Both the position numbers and the translations under genes were made by a program. A DNA stretch of 64,000 nucleotides from Actinoplanes oblitus (GTDB lineage Bacteria > Actinomycetota > Actinomycetes > Mycobacteriales > Micromonosporaceae). The stretch lies in contig NZ_CP126980.1 in assembly GCF_030252345.1 (NCBI RefSeq), positions 5,843,501 to 5,907,500 on the forward strand. The letters are read 5' to 3'. Positions 16,708 to 25,606 of the stretch are shown in pieces. The notes below the pieces were generated by a model. The model was not told the origin of the DNA. It searched no databases and saw only the letters and a program-made list of their open reading frames with translations. Position 1 is the first letter of the stretch. Every line of letters starts with the position of its first letter.

Positions 16708-17535
16708 TCAGGGGATGGGAAGCGTGTCGATGTCGGCGACGACGATCTTCCGGTCCTCGGCGTCACCGACGGTCTCGGCGAGGGCGATCGCTCGGCCGCG
16801 CGCGTCACGCGCCGCCTCGAAGTCGCCCGCGACGGCCTGCGCCCGGGCCAGGCCCTCGTAGGCGCTGGCCACGAGCCACACCTCCATCCCGGGGCGGTCG
16901 GCGTACTCCAGGCACCGGCGGGCGTGGTAGAGCGCCGGCTCCGCCCGTCCGAGCGTGGCGTAGACACGGGCGCACTGCCACTCGCCGATGGCCCGGTTCT
17001 GGTCGTCGCCGACGTTGTCCCAGTGGAATCGCGACGCGTGCGCCATGTGGATCATTCGCTCGTCCTCGTCGGCCGAGCGGGACTCCTTCGCCAGCAGCGT
17101 CCAGGTGTGATTGAACAGCGTCCGGGCCAGCTCACGCTCGTCGGGGATGCTCGGCGGCTGGGGCTCTGTCATCGCCATGATGACTCCTCGTTCGTAGTGG
17201 AGTAGGTGGTCGAGGGAGTGCAGGGCCCGCCGGATCCGGTCGTCGCGAGCCTGCAACGCGGCACGGTGCCGGGTCAGCAGACGTCGCGCCTCGTCCTCGC
17301 CCGCCCCCGCCAGCAGAGCCCGGATCGCTTCCAGCGGTACGTCGAGGGCGCGCAGCCGGGCGATGGTGACGGCCGTCGCGAGCTGATCCTCGGCGTACCA
17401 CCGATAGCCGTCCGCCGAGACCACCCGCGGCGCGAACAAGCCCAGATGGTCGTAGTGCCGTAGCGCCTTCGTGGTGAGCCCCGTCCGGCGGGCGACCTCT
17501 CCGACCGACAGCATCCCGGCCTTCCGCTCTCCCAT
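16708..17535 (-). CDS. MerR family transcriptional regulator
   Basis: 275 residues from the ATG at 17533-17535. The MerR HTH covers residues ~9-75: LSVGEVARRTGLTTKALRHY, then DGYRWYAEDQL. A coiled-coil helix follows (ARRLLTRHRAAL…), and the C-terminal half is an alpha-helical, TPR/TipAS-like sensor region (RTLFNHTWTLLAKE). An internal ATG eight codons in has GGAAGG upstream and is an alternative start. The promoter just upstream has a 19-bp spacer holding a dyad, the MerR-type architecture, so it probably controls itself. Confidence 0.88.
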   Translation of the reverse strand: MGERKAGMLSVGEVARRTGLTTKALRHYDHLGLFAPRVVSADGYRWYAEDQLATAVTIARLRALDVPLEAIRALLAGAGEDEARRLLTRHRAALQARDDRIRRALHSLDHLLHYERGVIMAMTEPQPPSIPDERELARTLFNHTWTLLAKESRSADEDERMIHMAHASRFHWDNVGDDQNRAIGEWQCARVYATLGRAEPALYHARRCLEYADRPGMEVWLVASAYEGLARAQAVAGDFEAARDARGRAIALAETVGDAEDRKIVVADIDTLPIP

Positions 17536-17542
17536 GCCGTTC

Positions 17543-17573
17543 AAGGTACGAGATTGCCGCGTGGCAAGGTCAA
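17543..17573 (-). promoter_or_regulatory. MerR-type promoter: 19-bp spacer with dyad
   Basis: Read on the minus strand: TTGACC (-35, 17573-17568), exactly 19 bp of spacer, TACCTT (-10, 17548-17543), then 7 nt to the ATG. The spacer contains the perfect inverted repeat TTGCC-ACGC-GGCAA at 17554-17567. Over-long spacers with the operator between the two elements are characteristic of promoters that MerR proteins untwist to activate. The transcript would be leaderless. Confidence 0.65.
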
Positions 17574-17774
17574 CACCGCGGTTCCCGGAGCCGGCTTCCG
17601 CCATCGCGCTGCCGCTGGGTCGAGGGCGGCCACGCAGCCGCGGGCCGAAGTCGTTCGCACCGACCGACACGCTGTCGCGCACCGGCGGGCCGGTGAAGAC
17701 CCTGGTCGGACTGTCGCGGGCTCCGGAGCGGCGCGGGCACGCCGGACACCCGGCCAGCGGGGCCACGTCGATGA

Positions 17775-18686
17775 TCAGTTGCCGGCCGGCCGGTGCAGGT
17801 CGCGGGCGGCATCGTCCAGGTGGGACAGGAAATGCGTCACGGCGGGCGGGCGGGTCCGGCCCGCCGGCGTGGCGGCGTAGATCTTCCGCACCGGCTCGTC
17901 GTCCGGGTGCAGGCGCAGCAGCACGAGGTCGGCCGGGGCCATGCGGGCGGCCAGCGCCGGGACCAGGGTCACGCCGAGGCCGGCCGCGACGCAGCCGAAC
18001 TTGCCCGTCCACTCCCCCACGACGATGTCGATCCGGGGGTCGAAGCCGGCCGCGGCGCTGCCACCCAGCAGCGTCTCCGCGGCCCGCGGGGAACTGGCCA
18101 CGAACGACTCGCCGGCCAGCTCGGCGAGCCGGATCGTGCCGCGGCCGGCCAGCCGGTGCTCGCGGGAGACCGCGACCAGCATGCCCTCGTCGAGCAGGTG
18201 GTGCAGGTCGAACCGGCCCGGGTCGGGCAGCCCGGCCGGGGCGGTGCTGACGATCGCGAGGTCGGCGTCACCGGTGGCCAGCCGCTCCAGCAGCGCCGGG
18301 GAGAAGCCCTCCACCAGGGAGACCGTCACACCGGGGAACGCGGCTCGGAACGACGTGACGGCCCGGGGCACGACCGCGGCGACGGCGGTGGCGAACGCGC
18401 CGACCCGCAACCGCCCGGCCGCCAGGCTCTCCAGGTCGCCGACCGCCTGCCGGGCCACGGCGAGCCGGTCGAGGACCGCCTCGGCGTGCGGCAGCAGCGC
18501 GCGGCCCGGCTCGGTGAGCGCGATACCGCGCGGCAGCCGGTCCAGCAGGCGGGCGCCGACCTCGGCCTCCAGCGCCGCGATCTGCCGGGACACCGCCGAC
18601 TGGGTGAACCGGAGGCGGCGGGCGGCAGCGGTGATCGAGCCCAGGTGCGCGACAGTCCGGAACACCTCGAGCAGTTGCGTCTCCAC
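17775..18686 (-). CDS. LysR family transcriptional regulator
   Basis: 303 residues. The N-terminal winged HTH is clear: LEVFRTVAHLGSITAAARRL and FTQSAVSRQIAALEAEVG. The remainder is a LysR substrate-binding domain. The start is a GTG at 18684-18686. It is divergent from a 3-hydroxyisobutyrate-dehydrogenase-like gene 78 nt away, with two overlapping palindromes between, so it likely regulates that gene and itself. The inducer is unknown. Confidence 0.9.
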   Translation of the reverse strand: METQLLEVFRTVAHLGSITAAARRLRFTQSAVSRQIAALEAEVGARLLDRLPRGIALTEPGRALLPHAEAVLDRLAVARQAVGDLESLAAGRLRVGAFATAVAAVVPRAVTSFRAAFPGVTVSLVEGFSPALLERLATGDADLAIVSTAPAGLPDPGRFDLHHLLDEGMLVAVSREHRLAGRGTIRLAELAGESFVASSPRAAETLLGGSAAAGFDPRIDIVVGEWTGKFGCVAAGLGVTLVPALAARMAPADLVLLRLHPDDEPVRKIYAATPAGRTRPPAVTHFLSHLDDAARDLHRPAGN

Positions 18687-18703
18687 AGAGGCATGCTAGT
18701 TGA

Positions 18704-18744
18704 GCATGGCAGCCATGCGAGACAGTCGTTTGTCGCATGGCTGC
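18704..18744. promoter_or_regulatory. LysR operator region, nested palindromes
   Basis: GCATGGC-A-GCCATGC (18704-18718) is a perfect 7-1-7 palindrome. Its right part, GCAGCCATGCGA (18709-18720), also pairs perfectly with TCGCATGGCTGC (18733-18744) across 12 nt. Both lie between the divergent lysR and dehydrogenase genes and fit a two-site LysR control region. Confidence 0.6.
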
Positions 18745-18764
18745 GGCGCTCCTAGGTTCGAGGC

Positions 18765-19544
18765 ATGGAAAACATCGCGGTGCTGGGCACCGGGCGGATG
18801 GGGAGCGCGACGGTGCGCCGGCTGAGCGCGGCGGGATATCCGGTGACGGCCTGGAACCGGGACCCGGCGCGGGCCGAGGCGACCGGCGCGAAGGTGGCGC
18901 GGACGCCGGCCGAGGCGATCGCGGGTGCCGATGTGGTGATCACGATGCTCACCGACGGGGCGGCCGTCTCGGCCGTGCTCTTCGATTCCGGGGCGACGCT
19001 CCGCCCCGGGACGGTGCTGGTGCAGATGTCCACGATCGGGCCGACGGCCACGGGGACGATCGTGGACCGGCTGCCGGCCGGCGTGTCGTTCGTGGACGCG
19101 CCGGTGATGGGCAGCGTCGACGCGGGCGCGGCCGGCACGCTCGTCATCCTCGCCGGTGGCGCCGTCGACGCGGCCGAGCCGGTGCTGCGGCACCTGGGCA
19201 CGGTCCAGCGGTGCGGTCCGGCGGGGGCGGCGAGCGCGATCAAGGTGATGCAGATGACGGCGGCGCTGACCGCCATCGGGGCGCTGCACGACACCCTGGA
19301 GGTGGCCGCCGGGCTCGGCATCGACCGGGCGGCGGCGCTGGACCTGCTGGCCGCCGGGCCGCTCGCCGGTGCGCTGCGGCGGGCGACGAGCACCACCGCC
19401 GACTTCCCGGTCGCGCTCGCCGCCAAGGATCTGCGCTTCGCGTACGGAAAGACGCCTGTCGTCGAGGCCACCCTGAACCTGCTCGCGGCGGTGCCGGACC
19501 AGCGGGCCGACGTGTCCGCACTGATCAACCCGGGGCCAGGGTGA
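18765..19544 (+). CDS. NAD(P)-dependent beta-hydroxyacid dehydrogenase-like protein
   Basis: 259 residues. ENIAVLGTGRMGSATVRRL is a Rossmann GxGxMG cofactor site; FVDAPVMGSVDAGAAGTL is the substrate-binding segment (DAPVSG type), and KVMQM carries the catalytic Lys seen as K-x-x-x-N in the family, with Asn replaced. It belongs to the 3-hydroxyisobutyrate dehydrogenase / imine-reductase-like superfamily; the changed residue near the Lys leans towards imine-reductase-type or other activities. A LysR regulator is divergent. Confidence 0.82.
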   Translation: MENIAVLGTGRMGSATVRRLSAAGYPVTAWNRDPARAEATGAKVARTPAEAIAGADVVITMLTDGAAVSAVLFDSGATLRPGTVLVQMSTIGPTATGTIVDRLPAGVSFVDAPVMGSVDAGAAGTLVILAGGAVDAAEPVLRHLGTVQRCGPAGAASAIKVMQMTAALTAIGALHDTLEVAAGLGIDRAAALDLLAAGPLAGALRRATSTTADFPVALAAKDLRFAYGKTPVVEATLNLLAAVPDQRADVSALINPGPG

Positions 19545-19563
19545 GGCTCACTCTCGACAACCG

Positions 19564-19736
19564 TCAGACGACAGCGGCGAAAGGCCGCACCAGCCGGTCG
19601 CGGACGGCCTGCTCGCGCGGGTCCGCAGCCGGGATCCGGCGGGAAACTCCGGCGTGACGGTGACCGCCGCCCGCACCGGGATGTCGTCGTCGCCAAGCCG
19701 CTCGTCGTGGTGACAGGGCACCAGGATCGCCGTCAC
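19564..19736 (-). pseudogene. Small N-terminal gene fragment, possibly arginase-like
   Basis: A GTG at 19734-19736 opens ILVPCHHDERLGDDDIPV, which has the look of a conserved enzyme N-terminus. The frame degrades near 19630, and a neighbouring frame continues as EQAVRDRLVRPFAAVV to a stop. The combination suggests a short, frameshifted remnant; the start is reminiscent of some actinobacterial arginase-family proteins, but I am not sure. Confidence 0.25.
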
Positions 19737-20614
19737 CCGGACAGCTGAGCAAAAGCGGCGGACGCCGGCTGCCCCGGAAACTCCTCGACGCCCAGGACGC
19801 GGAGCAGGTCCAGGCGCTCCCGGGCGTCGTCGTCCGCCGGGGTCAGCACCACGAGCTGCTGGCCCAGGTCGGGCGTCACCAGGGTCTCGCAGTCCATCAG
19901 CATGCCGCCCACGCGTGGATGCACCAGGGTCTTGCGGTCGGCGCGGCGGACACCCACCTCGTGCGCGTCCCAGCGCGTACGGAAATCCGCACTGGCCTCG
20001 CGCAAGCGGGCCAGCAACCCGGTGACCAGCGGATCCTTCGATCGCCGGCCGACGACGGCCCGCAGGTCGGCGACCAGCTGCCGGCTGTGCCGCTCCTGCT
20101 CGGCGGGCGGGTGGACGGCACGCACCCCGGGCTCGGTGAACCAGCGGTAGATCAGGTAGCGCCGGTCGCCGGTGAGCCCGGTGTGGTCGCCGGTGAGCAG
20201 GATCGACATGCGGCTCTGGGCGAGCACCTCGCCCAGGTCGGAGATGACCATGGCCGGGGTGTCGCCGAGCAGGTCGAGCATCCGGACCAGGCCGGCGCGG
20301 GCCAGGCGAGCCACCCCGTCGGCGGGCGGCGGCTGATGGCCGGCCAGGTGGAACAGGTGAGCACGCTCGTCCTCGGACAGGCGCAGGGCCCGGGCCAGGG
20401 CGGTGAGCAACTGGATCGACGGCTGGCTGCTGCGGCCCTGCTCCAGGCGCACCACGTAGTCGACGGACATACCGGCCAGCATCGCCACCTCCTCGCGGCG
20501 CAGGCCCACGGCGCGGCGCCGGGGCCCGGCCGCGATGCCCGCCTCGGCCGGGCGGATCGCCTCGCGGCGGCGGCGCAGGAAGTCGGCGAGTTGCTCACGC
20601 TGCATGCGGTCCAT
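19733..20614 (-). CDS. XRE family regulator with MmyB-like ligand domain
   Basis: 293 residues from the ATG at 20612-20614. An HTH_3 domain lies at residues ~5-75 (LADFLRRRREAI, LRREEVAMLAGMSVDYVVRL, EQGR), followed by the MmyB-like PAS-type ligand-binding domain typical of actinobacterial XRE regulators (LLGDTPAMVISDLGEVLAQS). Such regulators often sit divergent from an SDR or aldo/keto reductase and control it; here an aldo/keto reductase starts 88 nt away. Alternative ATG at 20603-20605. Confidence 0.9.
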   Translation of the reverse strand: MDRMQREQLADFLRRRREAIRPAEAGIAAGPRRRAVGLRREEVAMLAGMSVDYVVRLEQGRSSQPSIQLLTALARALRLSEDERAHLFHLAGHQPPPADGVARLARAGLVRMLDLLGDTPAMVISDLGEVLAQSRMSILLTGDHTGLTGDRRYLIYRWFTEPGVRAVHPPAEQERHSRQLVADLRAVVGRRSKDPLVTGLLARLREASADFRTRWDAHEVGVRRADRKTLVHPRVGGMLMDCETLVTPDLGQQLVVLTPADDDARERLDLLRVLGVEEFPGQPASAAFAQLSG

Positions 20615-20702
20615 CCTGCCCCGGCCCCGGGCGCGGGGACAGGGAGCGGCGCTCCCACGACAGGCGCTCCGCTCCCGCCCGAGCGGCGACCGGCGCAGGG
20701 TG

Positions 20703-21698
20703 ATGGCCATGCAGACACGAACTCTGGGCACCACCGGACCGGCCGTCTCCGCGCTGGGTCTGGGCACCATGGGCATGTCCGGCGGGGCCTACGGCGCCGC
20801 CGACCGCACCGAGGCGATCGCGACGGTGCACGCCGCCCTGGACCGGGGCGTCACTCTGATCGACACCGGCGACCACTACGGCGCCGGGCACAACGAGATG
20901 CTGCTCGCCGAGGCGCTGCGCGGCCGGGACCGGGACGACTACGTGCTGAGCGTCAAGTTCGGCGCGCTGCTCGGCCCGGGCGGCGGCTTCCACGGCCAGG
21001 ACAGCCGGCCGGTGGCGGTGAAGAACTTCCTGATCCACTCGCTGACCCGGCTCGGGGTCGACCACATCGACATCTATCGGCCGGCGCGGCTCGACCCGGC
21101 GGTGCCGATCGAGGACACCATCGGGGCGATCAAGGAGATGATCGACGCGGGCTACGTGCGGCACGCCGGGCTCTCCGAGGTGGGTGCCGAGACGATCCGC
21201 CGGGCACACGCGGTACACCCGATCGCCGACCTGCAGATCGAGTATTCGCTGGTGTCGCGCGCGGTGGAGACCGAGGTGCTGGGCACGCTGCGGGAGCTGG
21301 GGATCGGGATGACCGCCTACGGCGTGCTGAGCCGCGGGCTGATCTCCGGGCACTGGACAGCGGCCGGCCCGGGCGACCACCGGGGCCGGATGCCGCGTTT
21401 CTCCGGTGCGAACGCGGCACACAACCTCGCCCTGGTGGAGGCGTTGCGACAGGTCGCCGAGGCGACCGGCCGCACGGTCGCCCAGCTGGCCATCGCCTGG
21501 GTGGCGGCGCAGGGCGACGACATCGTGCCGCTGGTCGGCGCGCGGACCCGGGAGCGTCTGACCGAGGCGCTGCCCGCCCTCGACCTGGGGCTGACAGCGG
21601 CGGACCTGGCCGCGATCGAGCGGGCCGTCCCGAAGGGCGCGGCCCGCGGCGATCGCTATCCGGCGGCTCTCATGACAGCCGTCGGCGTCGGCAACTGA
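20703..21698 (+). CDS. Aldo/keto reductase (AKR13-like)
   Basis: 331 residues of TIM-barrel AKR. TLIDTGDHYGAGHNE holds the catalytic Asp and Tyr, and SVKFGAL the Lys. The usual fourth residue, His in L-x-x-H, is replaced in HIDIYRPARLDPAVP, as in AKR13-type proteins. SARTRERL-like IVPLVGARTRERL near the end binds NADPH phosphate. It is divergent from an XRE/MmyB regulator. Start ATG 20703, with a second in-frame ATG two codons on. Confidence 0.88.
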   Translation: MAMQTRTLGTTGPAVSALGLGTMGMSGGAYGAADRTEAIATVHAALDRGVTLIDTGDHYGAGHNEMLLAEALRGRDRDDYVLSVKFGALLGPGGGFHGQDSRPVAVKNFLIHSLTRLGVDHIDIYRPARLDPAVPIEDTIGAIKEMIDAGYVRHAGLSEVGAETIRRAHAVHPIADLQIEYSLVSRAVETEVLGTLRELGIGMTAYGVLSRGLISGHWTAAGPGDHRGRMPRFSGANAAHNLALVEALRQVAEATGRTVAQLAIAWVAAQGDDIVPLVGARTRERLTEALPALDLGLTAADLAAIERAVPKGAARGDRYPAALMTAVGVGN

Positions 21699-21732
21699 GG
21701 ATCCGGCCCGCTTTCCGGTACGCCCACCCGGG

Positions 21733-23070
21733 TCAGCCCCGCGCCGGGGCGACCGAGGTGTCGGCCGGCGGCGGGGTGGCCGGATCCACGCTGCGCTCGG
21801 TCGCCTCCACGGCGTCCTTCGCCTCCGCCGCGTCGTCGTCGGTGGGTTCGGTGCCCGGCGGCTCCCGGTCGGGTGTCGGTTCGCCGGACGGGTGCTGGGC
21901 GAGGTAGCGGATCGCGGTGTTCAGCACGGCCAGCAGCGGCACCGCGATCAGCCCGCCGACGATGCCGGCCACCACCACGCCGGCCGCGATCGCCAGGATC
22001 ACCGCGAGCGGGTGCAGCGCCACCGCCCGCCCCATGATCAGCGGCTGCAGGACGTGGCCCTCCAGCTGCTGGACCGCGATCACCACGGCCAGGATGCTGA
22101 TCGCGGTGACCGGGCCGTTCGCGACCAGCGCGACCAGCACCGCTACCGCGCCGGTGACCGTCGCGCCGACCACCGGGATGAACGCGCCCAGGAAGATCAG
22201 GGCGGCCAGCGGGACGGCCAGCGGGACGCGGAAGACCAGCAGGCCGATGCCGATGCCCACCGCGTCGATGAAGGCGACCAGGACGGTTCCGCGGGCGTAC
22301 GAGATCAGCGTGTGCCACGCGTAGTGCCCGGCACGTGCGGTCGGCACCCGGGCGTCGCGCGGCAGCAACCGGCACAGGAACGACCAGATCTGGCCGCCGT
22401 CGCGCAGGAAGAAGAAGAGCGTGAACAGCACCAGGAAGAAGCCGGTGAGCACCTCCCCGAGGGTGGTGGCGGTGCTCAGCGCGCCGGTGGTGAACGAGCC
22501 CTGGTGCGCGCTGAACTGCTCGCGGGCCTTCTCCAGGTATTGGTCCAGCTGGGCGTCGCTGATGTGCAGCGGGCCGCGCTGCAGCCAGCGCTGCACCTCG
22601 GCGAGGCCGCCCTCGACCCGGGTGGAGAGGTCGTCGAGCTGGCTGATGAAGGTCCGCACGATCAGGCCGAGCCCGCCGAAGACCAGCACCAGCGCGGCGA
22701 TCAGCACCAGGCCGGCGGCCAGCGACCGCTTCATGCCGTTGCGCATCAGTGTCGCGCTGAGCGGCTGGAACAGGGCGGCCAACAGCAGGGCGACGGCCAC
22801 CGGGATGAGCATCACGTGCAGCAGCGCGACGACCCGCAGGAACAGGTAGGAGGCGACGACGAAGAGGATGAAGCGCCAGGCCCAGGCGCCTGCCGTACGC
22901 ACCCCGCGGGGCAGCACGTCGGCGCTGCTCGTCTGGTGGTTGACCACCACGACGGGTGTGGTGGTGTCCTGCAGTTCCGGGCCGACCGTGAACGGCGGCG
23001 GAACGTTGCGACTGGCCGCCGAGGCCAGTTTCGCCCGGGCGCGTTCCCGGACGGTGCTTGTCCAGCTCAT
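21733..23070 (-). CDS. AI-2E family transporter
   Basis: 445 residues, about 8 hydrophobic segments. The marks of the family (PF01594) are the central block with FFLRDGGQIW, the PLAALIFLGAFIPVVGATV segment and VIAVQQLEGHVLQPLIMGR. Members export autoinducer-2, other small molecules or ions; in actinomycetes the role is generally unknown. The acidic, Pro-rich C-terminal tail is cytoplasmic and probably disordered. Start: ATG 23068-23070 with GAAGGGGAAG upstream. Confidence 0.88.
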   Translation of the reverse strand: MSWTSTVRERARAKLASAASRNVPPPFTVGPELQDTTTPVVVVNHQTSSADVLPRGVRTAGAWAWRFILFVVASYLFLRVVALLHVMLIPVAVALLLAALFQPLSATLMRNGMKRSLAAGLVLIAALVLVFGGLGLIVRTFISQLDDLSTRVEGGLAEVQRWLQRGPLHISDAQLDQYLEKAREQFSAHQGSFTTGALSTATTLGEVLTGFFLVLFTLFFFLRDGGQIWSFLCRLLPRDARVPTARAGHYAWHTLISYARGTVLVAFIDAVGIGIGLLVFRVPLAVPLAALIFLGAFIPVVGATVTGAVAVLVALVANGPVTAISILAVVIAVQQLEGHVLQPLIMGRAVALHPLAVILAIAAGVVVAGIVGGLIAVPLLAVLNTAIRYLAQHPSGEPTPDREPPGTEPTDDDAAEAKDAVEATERSVDPATPPPADTSVAPARG

Positions 23071-23137
23071 CGACTTCCCCTTCGGTTGCTGCTCGGATGC
23101 CCGGGGGAGCGTCGTTTCATGCATGATCAACCACTTC

Positions 23138-23167
23138 GAGGCCGGTGCGCCGGCGGGCACCGGCCTC
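23138..23167 (-). terminator. Hairpin terminator after alpha/beta hydrolase gene
   Basis: GAGGCCGGTGC and GCACCGGCCTC pair perfectly (11 bp) around an 8-nt loop, 13 nt past the hydrolase stop on the minus strand. It also separates it from the AI-2E transporter gene. Confidence 0.6.
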
Positions 23168-23180
23168 GCGTGGTGCCGGG

Positions 23181-23852
23181 TCAGAGGGTGGCGAGCAGGG
23201 CGGCCAGTTCGGCGGGGCGGGTGAGCATCGGCCAGTGACCGGAGGCGATGTCGAGCATGTCCAGGTGCTTGACCCGGGCCAGCTCGGCGACGTCGCCGGC
23301 GTCGATCCACTCGCGAGCCTGGGCGGGGGTGTACTCCGGGCAGATCAGGGTGACCGGTACGTCGTACCGTCGCTCGTCGGCATAGCGCACCGTGCCGCGC
23401 GCCACCGCCTCGGGCACCGGGACGGCCGCGTCGGCGAAGGCCCGGCGGCCTTGCTCGTCCAGGTCGGCGGCGTCGGCGCCGTCGAACGGGGCCCAGCCCG
23501 GGAACGGCATGACGCCGTCGGCGATCGGGAAGAAGTCGGCGTAGGCAGCGCCGTCCGCGCCCGGAAAACCGCCGATCATGGCGACCCGTGCCACCCGGCC
23601 GGGGCGGGCGTCGGCGGCCAGCCAGGCCAGGCCGCAGGCTGCGGAATGCCCCACCACGGTCACCGGGCCGGGGGCCGCGTCGACCGCCGCCAGCACCGCG
23701 GCGAGCTGGTCGGCCAGGGTGGCCTCCCGGCCGGTCGGCAGGTGCACCGGCACCGCCTCGCGGCCCCGCGCGTCCAGCCCGGCGATCACCTCGGTCCACA
23801 CCGACGGGTCCAGCCACAGGCCACCGACGAGAACGATTCGTTCAGCACTCAT
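23181..23852 (-). CDS. Alpha/beta hydrolase
   Basis: 223 residues. RIVLVGGLWLDPSVW is the first strand and oxyanion region, VTVVGHSAACGLAWL carries the nucleophile (GHSAA instead of GxSxG), and GHWPML holds the catalytic His. It is a small, cytoplasmic hydrolase of the AB_hydrolase_6 kind with unknown substrate. It is divergent from the WYL regulator 54 nt away, which probably controls it. Confidence 0.85.
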   Translation of the reverse strand: MSAERIVLVGGLWLDPSVWTEVIAGLDARGREAVPVHLPTGREATLADQLAAVLAAVDAAPGPVTVVGHSAACGLAWLAADARPGRVARVAMIGGFPGADGAAYADFFPIADGVMPFPGWAPFDGADAADLDEQGRRAFADAAVPVPEAVARGTVRYADERRYDVPVTLICPEYTPAQAREWIDAGDVAELARVKHLDMLDIASGHWPMLTRPAELAALLATL

Positions 23853-23906
23853 GGGAAGCCAACCTAGAGGCTGTTCCGGACGATCGGCTTCCGGTACGTT
23901 CGGCGC

Positions 23907-24848
23907 GTGCCGACCGGATCCAGCCCCACCGCGCGGGCGCTGCGCACCCTGGAGATCCTCCGGGCGCGGCCCGGGACGACGGCGGAGCAGCTGGCCGCCT
24001 CGCTGGCGGTGACCGAGCGGGCGGCCCGGCGCTACGTCGAGATCCTGCGGGAGGCCGGCATCCCGGTGGAGTCGGTGCGCGGGCCGCACGGCGGCTACCG
24101 GCTGGGGCGCGGGACCCGGCTGCCACCCGTGGTGTTCACCGAGGAGCAGGCGCTCGGCCTGGTCATGGCGGTGCTCGACGCCAGCAACGCCGACGAGCTG
24201 GTCGGCGCGGCGCTCGGGAAGGTGATCCGGGCGTTGCCGGAGGGGATCGGGCGGCAGGCGGCGGCGCTGCGGGCGTACGCCGCGGTGGCACCCGATCCGC
24301 GAGCGGCCCGGACCGATCCGGCGACCGCGAGCGCCCTGGTCTCGGCAGTCGCCGAACGGCGGCGCGTGCTGGTCACCTACCGCCGGGAGAGCGGCGGTGA
24401 GTTCGACGCCGAGGTCGACCCGTGGGCGGTGGTGGTCCGCTTCGGCAGGTGGTACCTGCTGGGCCACTCGCATCGGGCGGACGCCGTCCGGACCTACCGC
24501 GTCGACCGGATCCGCACGGTCCACCGGACACCGCACCGCTTCACCCCGCCGGACCCCCTGGATCCGGTGGCCACGTGTGAGGAGAACCTCGGCAAGGGCT
24601 GGCGGTACCCGACCCGGGTGCTGTTCCACGCACCGGTCGAGCGGGTCGCGCCCTGGATCCGGCCGCCGATGGGCACCTTGGCCGCCGACGGTGCCCGCTG
24701 CCTGCTGACCGGCAGCACCCGCAACCCGGCGATGTACGCGCAGGAGTGGCTGGCCGCCGTCCCGTGCGAGTTCACCGTCGAGGACGGCCCGGAGCTGCGC
24801 GCGGCGGTGGCCGCCGTGGCCGCCCGCTTCGCCCGCGCGATCCGGTAG
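23907..24848 (+). CDS. WYL domain transcriptional regulator (DeoR-like HTH)
   Basis: 313 residues. N-terminal wHTH: RALRTLEILRARPGTTAEQL and RYVEILREAGIPV, then GPHGGYRLGRG. The WYL domain follows with VDPWAVVVRFGRWYLLGHSH and TYRVDRIRTVH; here the eponymous triplet is W-Y-L in RWYLLG. A C-terminal WCX domain is present. Such proteins sense nucleic-acid or small ligands. Start is a GTG at 23907. Divergent from an alpha/beta hydrolase. Confidence 0.9.
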   Translation: MPTGSSPTARALRTLEILRARPGTTAEQLAASLAVTERAARRYVEILREAGIPVESVRGPHGGYRLGRGTRLPPVVFTEEQALGLVMAVLDASNADELVGAALGKVIRALPEGIGRQAAALRAYAAVAPDPRAARTDPATASALVSAVAERRRVLVTYRRESGGEFDAEVDPWAVVVRFGRWYLLGHSHRADAVRTYRVDRIRTVHRTPHRFTPPDPLDPVATCEENLGKGWRYPTRVLFHAPVERVAPWIRPPMGTLAADGARCLLTGSTRNPAMYAQEWLAAVPCEFTVEDGPELRAAVAAVAARFARAIR

Positions 24849-24883
24849 GTTGCCCGGCGCGCAGCTGGGTATAGGCGGGTGCC

Positions 24884-25606
24884 ATGGGGCAGTTCGCGTG
24901 GCTGGGCATCGTGCGGCACGGGCAGAGCGTCGGCAACATCGCCGCGGCGCAGGCGGAACGCGCCGGCGCCGAGGTGATCGACCTGGCGGATCGGGACGCG
25001 GACGTGCCGCTCTCCCCCACCGGGCGGCACCAGGCGCAGGCGGTCGGCGCGTTCCTCGCCAAGCAGGACCGGCCGCCCGAGCTGGCGCTGGTCTCGCCCT
25101 ACCTGCGCGCCCGGCAGACCGCCGAGCTGGCCCTGGCCGACACCCGGATCCCGATGGTCGTCGACGAGCGGCTACGCGACCGCGAGCTGGGCGTCCTCGA
25201 CCTGCTCACCAACGCCGGGGTGCGCGCCCGCTTCCCGGACGAGGCGGTGCGGCGGGCGCATCTGGGCAAGTACTACTACCGGCCGCCGGGCGGGGAGAAC
25301 TGGGCCGACGTCCAGCTGCGCCTGCGCGTCCTGCTGCGGGAGCTGCGCGAGGACCATCCGGGCGGCCGCATCCTGCTCTTCGCCCACGAGGCCACCGTCT
25401 GGCTGGTCCGTGCCCTGGCCGAGGAGCTGGCCGAGCCGGAACTGATGGCGCTGACCCGCAACGAGGCGATCGCCAACTGCTCGGTCAGCTCCTGGTGCGG
25501 TGACGGGGTCAGCCTGTCACCGGAACGCTTCAACGACGTCGCGCACCTGGAGGACCACGGCGCGCCGCCGACCGAACAGGAGGAAGTCCGTGCCGAGCCG
25601 GCCTGA
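24884..25606 (+). CDS. Histidine phosphatase family protein
   Basis: 240 residues. LGIVRHGQSVGN is the RHG catalytic motif; LVSPYLRARQTAE carries the second Arg; RILLFAHEATVW gives the second catalytic His (FAHE). It resembles phosphoglycerate-mutase-like broad phosphatases of actinobacteria. Its last 17 nt overlap the start of the NAD(P)HX dehydratase gene, so translation is coupled and a metabolite-repair role is conceivable. Confidence 0.87.
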   Translation: MGQFAWLGIVRHGQSVGNIAAAQAERAGAEVIDLADRDADVPLSPTGRHQAQAVGAFLAKQDRPPELALVSPYLRARQTAELALADTRIPMVVDERLRDRELGVLDLLTNAGVRARFPDEAVRRAHLGKYYYRPPGGENWADVQLRLRVLLRELREDHPGGRILLFAHEATVWLVRALAEELAEPELMALTRNEAIANCSVSSWCGDGVSLSPERFNDVAHLEDHGAPPTEQEEVRAEPA

